A DNA stretch of 64,000 bases from Sinimarinibacterium flocculans (GTDB lineage: Bacteria; Pseudomonadota; Gammaproteobacteria; Nevskiales; Nevskiaceae), in the NCBI RefSeq assembly GCF_003201205.1, contig NZ_QICN01000002.1, forward strand, positions 47,686 through 111,685, in the 5' to 3' direction. This document shows, piece after piece, positions 29,599 to 39,835 of this stretch. The position numbers were made by a program, and so were the translations under genes. The notes under the pieces were generated by a model. It was not told the DNA's origin and ran no database searches. It saw only the letters and a program-made list of their open reading frames with translations. Numbering within the stretch: the stretch's first letter is position 1; every line of letters begins with the position of its first letter.

Positions 29599-30809
29599 CC
29601 GCGCTCGGCATCGGCCTGCTGATGGGCCTGGAGCGCGAACGTGCCAAGGCCGACGGCCCCGGGCTGCGCAGCTTCGCGCTGGTGGCGCTGGCCGGCGCCA
29701 CCGCGGCGATCGTCGCGCAGGCCGGGCAGTCGGCGTGGGTGCTCGGAACGACGCTGATCGCCATCGCCGGTCTCGCGGTCGCCGACACGCTGCGCGGTCC
29801 GCGCAACGGCGACGGGCCCGGCGCCACCACCAACGCCGCGCTGCTGCTGTGCTTCCTGCTCGCCGCGCTGTGCGCCTACGACGAACGCGAGATCGCCGTC
29901 GCCGCGGGCGTCGCGGCCACCGCGCTGCTGTACTTCCGTCCCGAACTGCACGGGTTCTCGGAGCGCCTGTCCACGCTGGAGATGCGGGCGATCGTGCAGT
30001 TCGCCGCGGTGGCCTTCGTGCTGCTGCCGCTGCTGCCCGACCGCACCTGGGACCCCTGGGACGCGATCAACCCGTTCCGCATCGGCCTGCTCGTCGTGCT
30101 GATCTCGGGCCTGAGCCTGGCCGGCTACGCGGCGCTCAAGCTCTTCGACCACCGCCACGCGGTGCTGGCGATGGGGCTGCTCGGCGGTGCGGTTTCGAGC
30201 ACGGCGACGACGCTGACGTTCTCGCGCCGAGCGCGCGAGGGCGCCGTGCCGGCGCCGGCCGCGGCACTGATCGCCTCGCTGGCGAACCTGACCATGCTGC
30301 TGCGCGTCGGCGCGATCGCCGTCGCCGCATCGCCGGCGCTGCTGCCGACGCTGGCGCCGGTGCTGGGCACGGCCCTGGTCATCGGCCTGGCCTTGCCGCT
30401 GCGGATGTGGCTGCGCCTGCGCAGCGAGAACGCCAAGCCGGAACTCGAGATGAAGAATCCGGCGGACCTGCGCAGCGCCTTCCTGTTCGTGCTGGTGTTC
30501 ACCGTGGTGCTGGCGATCACCGCCGTGGCCAACGACATGCTCGGCACCGCCGGGCTGTACGCCGTCGCCGGCCTGTCCGGCCTGACCCAGGTCGATGCGA
30601 TCAGCCTGTCGGCGATGCAGATGTCCGATCAGGGACGCATCGAGGCCGCCACCGCGGTGATCGCGATCGCCATCGCCTGTGCGGCCAACCTCGCGTTCAA
30701 GGCCGGCGTCGCGGCCACGATCGGCGGTCGCGAGATGCTGCGCGGCATCGTCGCGCCCTTCGGCCTGCAGCTCGCCGGACTGATTGCCGGGGTGCTGCTG
30801 TGGCGCTGA
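29565..30809 (+). CDS. MgtC/SapB plus DUF4010 membrane protein
   Basis: 414 residues with about a dozen hydrophobic segments. The first ~140 residues begin 'VSIYLTALGIGLLMGLERER', the MgtC/SapB signature. The rest matches DUF4010, with 'LGGAVSSTATTLTFSRRARE' and 'YAVAGLSGLTQVDAISLS' as recognisable blocks. Inner-membrane protein of unknown transport or regulatory role. Its start lies 34 bases inside the acetyltransferase gene, so it is translated from the same message. Confidence 0.88.
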   Translation: MDERTLVSIYLTALGIGLLMGLERERAKADGPGLRSFALVALAGATAAIVAQAGQSAWVLGTTLIAIAGLAVADTLRGPRNGDGPGATTNAALLLCFLLAALCAYDEREIAVAAGVAATALLYFRPELHGFSERLSTLEMRAIVQFAAVAFVLLPLLPDRTWDPWDAINPFRIGLLVVLISGLSLAGYAALKLFDHRHAVLAMGLLGGAVSSTATTLTFSRRAREGAVPAPAAALIASLANLTMLLRVGAIAVAASPALLPTLAPVLGTALVIGLALPLRMWLRLRSENAKPELEMKNPADLRSAFLFVLVFTVVLAITAVANDMLGTAGLYAVAGLSGLTQVDAISLSAMQMSDQGRIEAATAVIAIAIACAANLAFKAGVAATIGGREMLRGIVAPFGLQLAGLIAGVLLWR

Positions 30810-30819
30810 GCGCGGCGGC

Positions 30820-32163
30820 TCAATGCCCGGCGATCGTCATGCGTTCGAGCAGCACGGAGCCGGTGCGCACGTTGGCCAGCGGGTCGACGTCGCTGCCGAC
30901 CGCCACGACGTTCCTGAACATCTCGGCAAGGTTGCCGGCAATCGTCAGTTCCTCGACCGGATAGGCGACGGCGCCGTTCTCGACCCAGTAGCCGGCCGCC
31001 CCCCGCGAGTAGTCGCCGGTAACGAGGCTGACGCCGTGGCCGAGCAGTTCGGTCACGATCAGGCCACGGTGCATGCGCCGCACCAGCGCGTCGAAGTCCT
31101 CGGTGCCCGGCTCGACGACGAGGTTGTGCACGCCGCCGGCATTGCCGGTGGTCTGCAGGCCGAGCTTGCGTGCCGAGTAGCTGCTGAGCAGCCAGCCCTT
31201 CAGCACACCGGACTCGACCAGCGTGCGTTCGCGTGTGGCCACGCCCTCGCCGTCGTAGGCGGCGCTGCCGGCGCCGCACGGCAGGTGCGGTTGCTCCCTG
31301 AGCGTGACGAACGGCGCACAGACCGGTTCGCCGAGACGGTCGAGCAGGAAGCTCGCGCGGCGGTAGAGCGTGCCGCCCGAGATCGCGCCGACGAGGTGGC
31401 CCCAGAAACCGCGCGCGATCTCCGGCGGCAGCAGCACCGGCGCGGTGCAGGTGCCGAGCCGTTGTGCGCCGAGGCGGGCGACGGCGCGCGTGCCGGCCTT
31501 GCGTCCGAGCAGCTGCGCGTCGAGCAGGTCGGTCGGGCGGCGCGCGCTGCTGTACCAGTAGTCGCGCTGCATGTCCTCGCCGACGCTGGCAATGACCGCG
31601 CAGCTCAGACCGTGGTTGCTGCCCGTGCGCACGCCGACGAAGCCGTGCGAGTTGGCGTAGACGCTGCGCCCGCGGTGGGTGCTCACGCTGGCGCCCTCGC
31701 TGCCGGTGATGCGCGCGTCGACATCGAAGGCCGCACGCTCGCAGACCGCCGCCAGGTCGATCGCGGCGTCGGCGTCGATCTCCCAGGGGTGATCGAGGTC
31801 GAGATCGGGAAAATCCGTCGCCATCAGCGCGGCATCCGCCAGGCCGTTGCAGGGGTCCTCGCCGGTGGCCCGGGCGATGTCCAGCGCCGCGGCGACGGCG
31901 CGGCGGATGCCGGACTCGGCGAGGTCGCCGGTCGTTGCATTGCCCTTGCGCGCACCGACATACACGGTCACGCCCAGATCGCGATCCTGCTGGAACTCGA
32001 GGCTCTCGACCTCGCCCTTGCGCACGTTGACCGAGAAACCGCGGCTGGCCCCGACGCTGACCTCAGCCTGCGTGGCACCGCCGGCGCGTGCGGCGTCGAG
32101 CGCCAGCGCGGCACAGCGTTCGAGAAAGTCGGCGTCGGGCAGGTGTTCCGGCGAGTCGGTCAT
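30820..32163 (-). CDS. pmbA: Metalloprotease PmbA/TldE
   Basis: 447 residues, the usual size. TldD/TldE proteases mature peptide antibiotics and degrade the CcdA antitoxin; TldE lacks the active-site zinc motif and works with TldD. 'ARAGGATQAEVSVGASRGFSVNVR', 'GVTVYVGARKGNATTGDL' and the C-terminal 'FRNVVAVGSDVDP...GSVLLERMTIAG' are typical of PmbA. The ATG at 32163 is preferred over an open extension to 32424 that would run into the divergent monooxygenase gene. TldD is not in this window. Tail-to-tail with the DUF4010 gene. Confidence 0.93.
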   Translation of the reverse strand: MTDSPEHLPDADFLERCAALALDAARAGGATQAEVSVGASRGFSVNVRKGEVESLEFQQDRDLGVTVYVGARKGNATTGDLAESGIRRAVAAALDIARATGEDPCNGLADAALMATDFPDLDLDHPWEIDADAAIDLAAVCERAAFDVDARITGSEGASVSTHRGRSVYANSHGFVGVRTGSNHGLSCAVIASVGEDMQRDYWYSSARRPTDLLDAQLLGRKAGTRAVARLGAQRLGTCTAPVLLPPEIARGFWGHLVGAISGGTLYRRASFLLDRLGEPVCAPFVTLREQPHLPCGAGSAAYDGEGVATRERTLVESGVLKGWLLSSYSARKLGLQTTGNAGGVHNLVVEPGTEDFDALVRRMHRGLIVTELLGHGVSLVTGDYSRGAAGYWVENGAVAYPVEELTIAGNLAEMFRNVVAVGSDVDPLANVRTGSVLLERMTIAGH

Positions 32164-32255
32164 CGGCAGGCGTGTGGATGGGAAGCCGTGCACTTTAGCA
32201 TCCGACCGGACGCCGCCCGTGGACGCTGGCCGCCGCGGTGCAGTACAAGACCGGC

Positions 32256-33245
32256 ATGCGTCTTCCCCTCTCGATTCTCGATCTCGCACCGGTCGCGGCC
32301 GGTTCCTCGGCCTGCACCGCCCTGCACCGCTGCGTCGACCTCGCGCGCCTGGGCGAACGGCTCGGCTATGTGCGCCACTGGTTCGCCGAGCATCACAGCA
32401 TGCCCAGCGTCGCCAGCGCCGCACCGGAAATCCTGATCGCGCACGTGGCCGCGGCGACGACGCGCATCCGCGTCGGCTCCGGCGGCATCATGCTGCCGAA
32501 TCACGCGCCGCTGCGGATCGCCGAAAGCTTTCACGCGCTCGCCGCCCTGCATCCGGGCCGCATCGACCTGGGCATCGGCCGCGCCCCGGGCTCGGACGTC
32601 GCCGCGTCGCGTGCGCTGCGCGCCGCCGGCGGCGACGCGATCGGCCAGCAGCTCTCGGAGCTGCTCGCCTTCTCGCGCAACGACTTTCCGCCGGGACATC
32701 CGTACCGCGGCGTGCATGCCGAACCGGTCGACGCCGCGCTGCCGCCCATCTGGCTGCTCGGCTCGAGCGGCGCCAGTGCGCGCATGGCCGGTCAGGCCGG
32801 CATGGGCTACAGCTTCGCCAGCCATTTCAGCCCGGCGCCGGCCGCGCCGGCTTTCGCGGCCTACCGCGCCGCCTTCCAGGCATCGGCGGATTTCCCGCAG
32901 CCGCATGCGATCCTGGGCATGTCGGTGGTCTGTGCGCCGACGACGGAAGAAGCCGAGTACCACGCCGCGACGATGGATCTGGCGTGGCTGCGCATCCGCC
33001 GCGGCGAATTCCTGCCGCTGCCGAGTCCGGACGAAGCGCTGGCCTATCCGTACAGCGCCGCCGAGCGCGAGGCCATTCGCGACTACCGCGCGCTGACCGT
33101 CGTCGGCGACCCGGCGCAGGTGCGGGAGCGGATCGAGCGCGCGGCACGGGAATGCCGCGCCGACGAGGTGATGATCGTCTCCAACCTGCACGACCCCGCG
33201 GCGCGACTGCGCAGCTACGAGCTCGTGGCGTCTGCCTTCGCCTAG
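32256..33245 (+). CDS. Luciferase-like FMN-dependent monooxygenase (group 1)
   Basis: 329 residues from the ATG at 32256 ('[13 protein letters not shown]' is the typical start; an in-frame GTG 18 bases earlier is possible). Bacterial luciferase-like TIM barrel: '[24 protein letters not shown]', '[22 protein letters not shown]', '[16 protein letters not shown]' and '[26 protein letters not shown]' are the standard motifs of the subgroup that includes YhbW. Substrate unknown. Divergent from pmbA with about 90 bases between. Confidence 0.93.
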   Translation: MRLPLSILDLAPVAAGSSACTALHRCVDLARLGERLGYVRHWFAEHHSMPSVASAAPEILIAHVAAATTRIRVGSGGIMLPNHAPLRIAESFHALAALHPGRIDLGIGRAPGSDVAASRALRAAGGDAIGQQLSELLAFSRNDFPPGHPYRGVHAEPVDAALPPIWLLGSSGASARMAGQAGMGYSFASHFSPAPAAPAFAAYRAAFQASADFPQPHAILGMSVVCAPTTEEAEYHAATMDLAWLRIRRGEFLPLPSPDEALAYPYSAAEREAIRDYRALTVVGDPAQVRERIERAARECRADEVMIVSNLHDPAARLRSYELVASAFA

Positions 33246-33312
33246 GAGACTGGGCGGTGGGAACCCCGCAGGCGAGGCAAACCATTTCGAGACAGGTTTC
33301 GCGTCGATTCGA

Positions 33313-33336
33313 GGCCAATAGCAGGGACTATTGGCC
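33313..33336. repeat. Perfect 9-base stem-loop in the intergenic region
   Basis: GGCCAATAG at 33313-33321 and CTATTGGCC at 33328-33336 are exact reverse complements around a six-base loop. It lies between the convergent monooxygenase and murU genes, where a bidirectional transcription stop is expected, but no T-run follows on either strand. The surrounding ~110 bases are less GC-rich than the genes and carry no other feature. Confidence 0.55.
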
Positions 33337-33404
33337 GAGAAGCAGCGCGGAAGATGGCCGAAATGGCGAAGTCGCAGCCGCGCGCGTTTCTGCCGCCCAG
33401 GGTC

Positions 33405-34085
33405 CTAGCCGCCGAGCTGCGCGGCGAGCGCTGCCAGCCGTTCTGGCGTGCCGATGTCCAGCCACTGGCCGTCGTAGCGCTCGCCGGAAACGGCCTCGCG
33501 CTGCATCGCCGCGCGCAGCAGCGGAACCAGGCTGAAGCGGCCGCCGGTGCAGCCGGCGAACAACTGCGGACGCAGCACCGCCTGTCCGCTGTAGGTGAGA
33601 CGCGCCGCGCCCGACTCGCGCACGCGGTCGCCGGCGAGCGCGAAGTCGCCCTGCGGATGCTGCGGCGGATTGGGCACGAGCACGAGATGCGCGAGGTCGC
33701 CGGCCGGCAACCGTTCGGCGCGCTCGCGCAGCGCGGCCAGCGGCAGGTCGCACCAGACATCGCCGTTGACGAGCACGAACGGCGCGTCGCCGAGCAGCGG
33801 CAGCGCCCGATGGATGCCGCCACCGGTGTCCAGCGCCGGCCAGCCCTCGTCGGACCAGGCGATCTGCAGGCCCCAGGCGCTGCCGTCGCCCAGCCGCTCG
33901 CGGAGCTGTGCGCCGAGCCAGCCGAGATTGATGACGGCGCGGCCGATGCCGGCGGCGCGCAGGCGCAGCAGGTGGTGCTCGATCAGCGCACGACCGCCGA
34001 CCTCGATCAGCGGCTTGGGCCTGCGATCGGTCAGCGGACGCAGGCGTTCGCCGCGGCCGGCCGCGAGGATGAAGGCCGTGGTCAC
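33405..34085 (-). CDS. murU: N-acetylmuramate alpha-1-phosphate uridylyltransferase
   Basis: 226 residues from a GTG that overlaps the amgK stop. Nucleotidyltransferase with '[28 protein letters not shown]' (the GxGxRxxPLT...PKP signature), '[11 protein letters not shown]' (metal Asp) and '[14 protein letters not shown]'. In the AmgK-MurU pathway of Pseudomonas it converts MurNAc-1-phosphate to UDP-MurNAc, recycling peptidoglycan and bypassing the fosfomycin-sensitive MurA step. Pairing with amgK and location beside lptD-surA repeat the Pseudomonas arrangement and support the specific name over a generic sugar nucleotidyltransferase. Confidence 0.93.
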   Translation of the reverse strand: MTTAFILAAGRGERLRPLTDRRPKPLIEVGGRALIEHHLLRLRAAGIGRAVINLGWLGAQLRERLGDGSAWGLQIAWSDEGWPALDTGGGIHRALPLLGDAPFVLVNGDVWCDLPLAALRERAERLPAGDLAHLVLVPNPPQHPQGDFALAGDRVRESGAARLTYSGQAVLRPQLFAGCTGGRFSLVPLLRAAMQREAVSGERYDGQWLDIGTPERLAALAAQLGG

Positions 34086-35089
34086 GGGGCGCGCAGCCCG
34101 AGCGCGTCGAACAGCCGCAGCAGCGGGCTCATCTCGGCGTAGCGCGCGCCGACGTCGCGGACGTAGCCGACGAAGCGTGGCACGTCGGCCAGATAGTGCG
34201 GCTTGCCGTCACGGTGACAGATGCGCGCGAAGATGCCGATCACCTTGAGATGGCGTTGCAGGCCCATCCAGTCGGTCGCGCGACGAAACGCCGCGGCATC
34301 GTCGCCGACCGGCAGGCCGGCGGCACGCGCGCGCTGCCAGTAGAGCCGTATCCAGCCGTCGATGCGCTCGGACGGCCACGACAGGAAGGCATCGCGCATC
34401 AGGCTGGCGAGGTCGTAGGTGATCGGCCCTTCCACCGCGTCCTGGAAATCGAGAATGCCGGGGTTGGGCTCGGCCAGCATCAGGTTGCGCGGCATGTAGT
34501 CGCGATGCACCCAGACCCGCGGCTGCGCCAGCGCCGAATCGAGCAGCCGGCGTTCGGTTTCGCGCAACCAGCCGCGCTGCGTGCCGTCGAGTTCCCGGCC
34601 CAGCTCGCGACCCACGTACCACTCGGGAAACAGGTCCAGCTCGCGTTGCAGCAGGGCTTCGTCGTAGGGCGGCAGCACGCCCGGACGGCTGGCCTTCTGC
34701 CAGCGCACCAGCGCGTCGATCGCATCACCCATCAGCGCGTCGGCATTGTCCGGCCCGATCGCCTGCAGGTAGGTGCGGCGGCCGAGATCGTCGAGCAGCA
34801 GCAGGCCCTGCGCGCGGTCCTCCGCAAGAATCCGCGGCACGTGCAGCCCGGTGGCCTGCATCAGCGCGGCGACTTCGATGAACGGTGCCAGATTCTCGCG
34901 CTCGGGCGGGGCGTCCATGACGATCCAGCTGCGCGCGCCGTCCTCGACACGGAAGTAGCGCCGGAAGCTGGCGTCCGCGGACGCCGGCCCGAAGACGGCC
35001 TCGGCCAGGCCGAGCCGGTCGAGCGCCCAGCGCTGCGCGAGGGCGGCTCGCGGGTCGTTGGCGCCTGTCTCGGTGAGGATCTGCGACAT
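34082..35089 (-). CDS. amgK: N-acetylmuramate/N-acetylglucosamine anomeric kinase
   Basis: 335 residues. Aminoglycoside-phosphotransferase fold: '[12 protein letters not shown]' near the N-terminus, hinge region '[14 protein letters not shown]', catalytic loop '[14 protein letters not shown]' and metal Asp in '[19 protein letters not shown]'. It phosphorylates recovered MurNAc at the anomeric position for MurU. Its stop overlaps the murU start (GTGA), showing translational coupling. The start at 35089 faces lptD with about 135 bases between. The huge frame reaching 39100 on this strand is a shadow of lptD/surA. Confidence 0.93.
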   Translation of the reverse strand: MSQILTETGANDPRAALAQRWALDRLGLAEAVFGPASADASFRRYFRVEDGARSWIVMDAPPERENLAPFIEVAALMQATGLHVPRILAEDRAQGLLLLDDLGRRTYLQAIGPDNADALMGDAIDALVRWQKASRPGVLPPYDEALLQRELDLFPEWYVGRELGRELDGTQRGWLRETERRLLDSALAQPRVWVHRDYMPRNLMLAEPNPGILDFQDAVEGPITYDLASLMRDAFLSWPSERIDGWIRLYWQRARAAGLPVGDDAAAFRRATDWMGLQRHLKVIGIFARICHRDGKPHYLADVPRFVGYVRDVGARYAEMSPLLRLFDALGLRAP

Positions 35090-35190
35090 GGGAGCGGGTC
35101 GGCCTGCGTGGCGATGCGAGCGGGCGCGCAGCTTACACCGGCGTGCCGCCGGGATGACCCTCGATCCCCGGGACGGCGGCCGGGAGCGAA

Positions 35191-35196
35191 TATACT
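35191..35196 (+). promoter_or_regulatory. Possible -10 element for lptD
   Basis: TATACT at 35191-35196, 28 bases before the probable lptD start, in the divergent amgK/lptD region. The same hexamer and similar spacing occur before the two LVIVD lipoprotein genes. No clear -35; reported as weak. Confidence 0.3.
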
Positions 35197-35224
35197 GGCC
35201 GGCCGACAAGCCCACCCACCGACC

Positions 35225-37384
35225 TTGTCCGTCCGAACCGCCCTGCCGCTGCTGGCGACCAGTCTGCTCGCATGCCCCGGCGCGTACGCCGTCGAGGCCG
35301 CCTGCGTGCAGCTCGACGAGACGATTCCGCAGATCGAGCCCTCGGACGACCCGCGGCTGCTGCTCGACGCTGATCGCGTCGATCTCGACGTCGACGGCCG
35401 CTCCGAACTCGAAGGCTCGGTGCGCCTGCGCTTCGGCGACCGCGAGTTCACCACGGAGAAGCTGTCCTACGACGAGCGCGAACGCCGGGTCGAGGTCGGT
35501 GCGCCGTCGGTGTTCCGCAACGGCGACCTGACGATCCGCTCGCAGTCCGCGGACTTCGACCTCGACGCCGAGACCGGGCGCTTCGACGGCGCCTCCTTCG
35601 TCCTGCCCGAGCGCGCCGCGCGCGGCGAGTCCGGACGCATCGAGCTGGACGCCGAGGGCACGGCCCGGCTCGATGCCGCGCGCTACACGACCTGTGCCCC
35701 GCAGTCCGACGCCTGGTACCTGGAGGCGGGTTCGATCAGGCTCGATCACGACGAAGGCCTCGGCACCGCACGCAATGCGCGCCTGCGCTTCTTCGGCGTG
35801 CCGATCCTGTATGCACCGTGGTTCCAGTTCCCTATCGACGACCGGCGCCGCACCGGCCTGCTGTTCCCGACGTTCGGCGAATCGAGCAAGACCGGTTTCG
35901 ACGTGCGCCAGCCGGTCTACTTCAACCTGGCGCCGAACTACGACGCGACGCTGACGCCGCGCTACATGTCCGAACGCGGCCTGCAGCTCGACGCCGACGG
36001 CCGCTACCTGCTGCGCCGCTCCGAGGGTCGCGTCGGCTACGAGGTGCTGGAGGACCGCGAACTCGACGACGAGACGCGCGCCTACACCGAACTCGAACAC
36101 CGCGGCCTGCTGACGCGGCAGCTCGGCGTCGACATCCGCTATGCCGACGTCAGCGATCCGGCCTACTTCGAGGACCTGGGCGGCAGCATCGACCTGTCCT
36201 CGATCACGCACCTGGAACGCAGCGCGCGCTTCACCTACAACGCGCCGGCGTCCTACACCGTGCAGGCGCTGTTCCAGGACTACCAGACGATCGCCAGCAA
36301 CCTCGAACCGGTCGACGACCCGTACCGGCGCCTGCCGCAGCTGCGCATCGACGCGATCACCCGCAATGCGATCCTGGACACGCGGCTGGGCGGCAGCGCG
36401 GAGTACGTCAACTTCGTGCGCAGCGACTCGATCGAGGGCCAGCGCTTCGACCTGCACCCGTACCTGCGCATGGAGAAGGACCGTGTCGCCTGGTTCGTGA
36501 AGTCGCAGCTCGACTTCCGCTACACCACCTACGAGCTGACCGGTACCGAGCCGGGACGCAACCAGCAGGTGGACCGCGCACTGCCGCAGTTCAGCGCCGA
36601 GTACGGCCTGCGCTTCGAGCGCGTGACCCGCTCCGGCGCGTTGCAGACGCTGGAGCCGCGCCTGTTCTATCTCTACATCCCTTACGAGAACCAGGACGAC
36701 GTGCCGGTGTTCGACAGCGGCGAACCCGACTTCGACCTGACCCAGCTGTTCGCCCGCAACCGCTTCTCCGGCGAGGACCGCATCTCCGACGCCAACCAGT
36801 TCGCCGGCGCGGTGACGGTCCGCCAGCTCGATCCGGACAGCGGCGTCGTGCGCGCCAGCGCCAGCTTCGGCCAGCTGTTCCGCTTCCAGACCCCGCGCGT
36901 GCGCCTGCCCGACGAGCCGGCGCCGGACCGCGGCGCGACCGACTTCATCGGCATCGTCGACTACCGCCTGCTCGACAACTGGACCCTGCGCCTCGACACG
37001 CAGTGGTCGCCGGAGAGCGCCGATTTCACGCGCACCAGCGCCGCAGTGCGCTTCCGCACCGAGCGCCGCTACCTGGAAGTGGCCTACCGCTTCCGCGAAG
37101 ACCTGCTCGAACAGACCGACCTGCTGCTGTCGACCCCGCTCGCGGCCGGTTTCAGCCTGCTCGGACGCTGGCGCTACTCGGTGCGCGACGACAACTCGCT
37201 CGACGCGCTCGCCGGCGTGCGCTACGAGACCTGCTGCTGGGCCGTGGCCACGTCCTACCGGCGCTATGTCGCCGACACCCAGGGGCGCTTCAACACCGGC
37301 GTCTACCTGCAGCTCGAACTCAAGGGCCTGGCGCGCCTGGGTTCCGGCGTCTCGAACCTGTTCCCGGCAGGCGTTGTCGAATGA
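35225..37384 (+). CDS. lptD: LPS-assembly outer-membrane protein LptD
   Basis: 719 residues from a TTG start, chosen because it begins a good signal peptide ('MSVRTALPLLATSLLACPGAYA'); no strong ribosome site is visible, so the start is tentative. N-terminal OstA/LptA-like jellyroll (about 45-170), then the C-terminal barrel that inserts LPS into the outer leaflet with LptE. Cysteines at about 27, 157, 670 and 671 correspond to the four that form the two interdomain disulfides in Escherichia coli, including the adjacent Cys-Cys in 'YETCCWAVATSYRRYV'. It leads the lptD-surA-pdxA-rsmA run. Confidence 0.95.
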   Translation: MSVRTALPLLATSLLACPGAYAVEAACVQLDETIPQIEPSDDPRLLLDADRVDLDVDGRSELEGSVRLRFGDREFTTEKLSYDERERRVEVGAPSVFRNGDLTIRSQSADFDLDAETGRFDGASFVLPERAARGESGRIELDAEGTARLDAARYTTCAPQSDAWYLEAGSIRLDHDEGLGTARNARLRFFGVPILYAPWFQFPIDDRRRTGLLFPTFGESSKTGFDVRQPVYFNLAPNYDATLTPRYMSERGLQLDADGRYLLRRSEGRVGYEVLEDRELDDETRAYTELEHRGLLTRQLGVDIRYADVSDPAYFEDLGGSIDLSSITHLERSARFTYNAPASYTVQALFQDYQTIASNLEPVDDPYRRLPQLRIDAITRNAILDTRLGGSAEYVNFVRSDSIEGQRFDLHPYLRMEKDRVAWFVKSQLDFRYTTYELTGTEPGRNQQVDRALPQFSAEYGLRFERVTRSGALQTLEPRLFYLYIPYENQDDVPVFDSGEPDFDLTQLFARNRFSGEDRISDANQFAGAVTVRQLDPDSGVVRASASFGQLFRFQTPRVRLPDEPAPDRGATDFIGIVDYRLLDNWTLRLDTQWSPESADFTRTSAAVRFRTERRYLEVAYRFREDLLEQTDLLLSTPLAAGFSLLGRWRYSVRDDNSLDALAGVRYETCCWAVATSYRRYVADTQGRFNTGVYLQLELKGLARLGSGVSNLFPAGVVE

Positions 37385-37462
37385 CGCTCCGGGCGCGCCG
37401 CCCGCGGCCGACCCGCAATGGTTGATAATTGCCCTTTCGCACCTCCAGATCGCTGTTCGTCC

Positions 37463-38797
37463 ATGACTTCCAATCCTGCTTCTGCCCTGTTCCTGCGCCG
37501 TCTCGCCGCGCCGCTGCTGATCGCGATGACCGCGGCGCTGGCGCCTGCACAGGCGGCCACGCCGATCGACCGCATTCTCGTGGTCGTCAATGACGGCGTG
37601 ATCCTGCAGAGCGAGCTCAACGCCGCGATGCGCGAAGCCGGCCGCCAGATCCAGACGCGCGGCATCGCGGCGCCGGACACCGACGTGCTGCGCGCGCAGG
37701 TGCTCGAGCGCCTGATCCTCACGCGCATCCAGACCCAGCGCGCCGAGTCCGCCGGCATCCGCGTGGACGACCGCGAGCTCAACGAGGTGCTGACCAACCT
37801 CGCCCGCCAGAACGACATGACGCTCGCCCAGTTCGCGGAGGCGGTGCGGGCCGACGGCATGGACTACCTGCTGCTGCGCGAGCAGATCCGGCAGGAAGTG
37901 ATGATCCAGCGCGTGCGCGCCCGTGAGGTCGACTCGCGCGTCGTCGTCACCGACCAGGACGTCAACATGCTGCTGGCGACGCAGGGCCCCGATCCCGACG
38001 TCGAGTACCGGCTGTCGCACATCCTCGTCGCGGTGCCGGAAGGCGCCAGCGCGGACGTGCGCGATGCGGCGCGCAAGAAGGCGGAAGGTCTGCTGCAGCG
38101 CATCCGTGGCGGCGAGGCCTTTGCCGAGATCGCGATTGCGCACTCGGACGGCCAGCAGGCCCTGCAGGGCGGCGATCTCGAATGGCGCCGCGCCGACGCC
38201 CTGCCGCAGCTGTTCGCGCTGACCGCCGCCGACCTCGCACCCGGCGAGACCAGCGACGTGATTGAGGCGTCCGGCGGCTTTCACATCGTGCAGCTCGCCG
38301 ACATCCGCGGCGGCCCGGAGCGCAAGACCGTCGACGAGACCCGCGCGCGTCACGTGCTGATCCAGACCAACGCCGTGCGCGACGACGAGCAGGCGCGGCT
38401 GCTGGCCCGCGACATCTACAACCGGCTCGAGGCCGGCGAGGATTTCGCCAAGCTGGCCAAGGAGTACTCGGACGACCCGGGCTCCAAGAACAGCGGCGGC
38501 GACCTCGGCTTCCAGCCGCCGGGCGTCTTCGCGCCGGAGTTCCAGGTGCGCATCGACCAGTTGCAGCCGGGCGAGCTGTCGCCGCCGTTCCGCACGCAGT
38601 TCGGCTGGCACGTGGCCGGCGTGCTTGAACGGCGCACGCGCGACACCACCGAGGAAACGCGTCGTGCCCGCGCGCGCAACGCGATCGGCAGCCGCAAGTC
38701 GGCGGAGGAATACGAGATCTGGCTTCGGCGCCTGCGCAGCGAGGCCTACATCGAGTACCGCCTGCCGGACGATGCCGAGGCCGCCCGCAGCACCTGA
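37463..38797 (+). CDS. surA: Periplasmic chaperone/peptidyl-prolyl isomerase SurA
   Basis: 444 residues from the ATG at 37463. Signal peptide ends Ala-Gln-Ala; the SurA N-domain begins '[22 protein letters not shown]'. Two parvulin domains follow, about 175-280 ('[22 protein letters not shown]') and about 285-385 ('[21 protein letters not shown]', '[20 protein letters not shown]'), then the C-terminal helix. SurA escorts barrel proteins, including LptD, to the Bam complex, which explains the linkage. Confidence 0.97.
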   Translation: MTSNPASALFLRRLAAPLLIAMTAALAPAQAATPIDRILVVVNDGVILQSELNAAMREAGRQIQTRGIAAPDTDVLRAQVLERLILTRIQTQRAESAGIRVDDRELNEVLTNLARQNDMTLAQFAEAVRADGMDYLLLREQIRQEVMIQRVRAREVDSRVVVTDQDVNMLLATQGPDPDVEYRLSHILVAVPEGASADVRDAARKKAEGLLQRIRGGEAFAEIAIAHSDGQQALQGGDLEWRRADALPQLFALTAADLAPGETSDVIEASGGFHIVQLADIRGGPERKTVDETRARHVLIQTNAVRDDEQARLLARDIYNRLEAGEDFAKLAKEYSDDPGSKNSGGDLGFQPPGVFAPEFQVRIDQLQPGELSPPFRTQFGWHVAGVLERRTRDTTEETRRARARNAIGSRKSAEEYEIWLRRLRSEAYIEYRLPDDAEAARST

Positions 38798-38825
38798 GCC
38801 GGGCCCGGGCCGCGGCGGCGCGCGC

Positions 38826-39830
38826 ATGCTGCCGCGCATCCTGATCACGCCGGGCGAGCCGGCCGGCATCGGCCCGGACCTGACCTGCCTGCTCGCGCAG
38901 TCGGCACCGGTTCCGGCGCAACTCGTCGCCGTCTGCGACGCCGCCCTGCTGCGCGCCCGGGCCGACCAGCTCGGCGTGACGCTGGCGCTGCGCGACTTCG
39001 ACCCCTCCGCGCCGCGGCAGGCGACGCCGGCCGGCTCGATCGAGGTACTGCCGGTGCCGTTGCGCGCTGCGGCGCAGGCGGGCCGCCTGAACCCCGCCAA
39101 CGCCGCCTACGTGCTCGAAACCCTCGACCGTGCGGTCGACCTGTGCCTCTGCGGCGACGCCGACGCGCTGGTGACCGGACCGGTGCAGAAGAGCGTGATC
39201 AACGAGTCCGACGTCGCCGCCGCCGGGCGTTTCTCCGGCCACACCGAGTATCTGGCCGAGCGCTGCGGAACCGGCGCACCGGTGATGATGCTGGTGGCGC
39301 CGACGACTCCGCCGCTGCGCGTCGCACTGGCGACCACGCACCTGCCGCTGCGCGCCGTCGCCGACGCGATCACCGCGCCGCGGCTGGATACGGTGCTGCG
39401 CACGCTGGTCGCCGACCTGCGTCGCCGCTTCGGCATCGAGGCGCCGCGGGTGCTGGTCTGCGGGCTCAACCCGCATGCCGGCGAATCCGGCCATCTGGGA
39501 CGCGAAGAGATCGACGTGATCGCGCCGGTGCTCGACCGCCTGCGCGGCGAAGGCCTGCGACTGACGGGTCCCCTGCCGGCCGACACGCTGTTCACGCCGG
39601 CGCTGCTCGGCGAAGCCGACGCGGTGCTGGCGATGTACCACGACCAGGGTCTGCCGGTGCTCAAGCACGCCGGGTTCGGCCAGGCCGTGAACGTGACACT
39701 GGGCCTGCCGATCGTGCGCACCTCGGTCGATCACGGCACCGCGCTCGACCTCGCCGGCAGCGGTCGCGCCGATCCCGGCAGCCTGCGTGCGGCGCTCGCG
39801 CTCGCCGCGGACCTGGCGCACGGGCGCTGA
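38826..39830 (+). CDS. pdxA: 4-hydroxythreonine-4-phosphate dehydrogenase
   Basis: 334 residues from the ATG at 38826. Catalyses the NAD-dependent step in pyridoxal 5'-phosphate synthesis. Family blocks are '[16 protein letters not shown]', '[15 protein letters not shown]', '[13 protein letters not shown]', '[16 protein letters not shown]' and '[15 protein letters not shown]', which supply the metal histidines. The start lies 28 bases after surA; the next gene begins six bases after its stop, so all are probably one transcript. Confidence 0.96.
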   Translation: MLPRILITPGEPAGIGPDLTCLLAQSAPVPAQLVAVCDAALLRARADQLGVTLALRDFDPSAPRQATPAGSIEVLPVPLRAAAQAGRLNPANAAYVLETLDRAVDLCLCGDADALVTGPVQKSVINESDVAAAGRFSGHTEYLAERCGTGAPVMMLVAPTTPPLRVALATTHLPLRAVADAITAPRLDTVLRTLVADLRRRFGIEAPRVLVCGLNPHAGESGHLGREEIDVIAPVLDRLRGEGLRLTGPLPADTLFTPALLGEADAVLAMYHDQGLPVLKHAGFGQAVNVTLGLPIVRTSVDHGTALDLAGSGRADPGSLRAALALAADLAHGR

Positions 39831-39835
39831 CCGTC

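Noticed and set aside
35090..39100. Upstream part of a 1672-codon minus-strand frame opposite lptD, surA and the start of pdxA
   Set aside because: Only its last ~335 codons (34082-35089) are amgK. The rest is the reverse-phase shadow of real genes in high-GC DNA and has no recognisable protein features.
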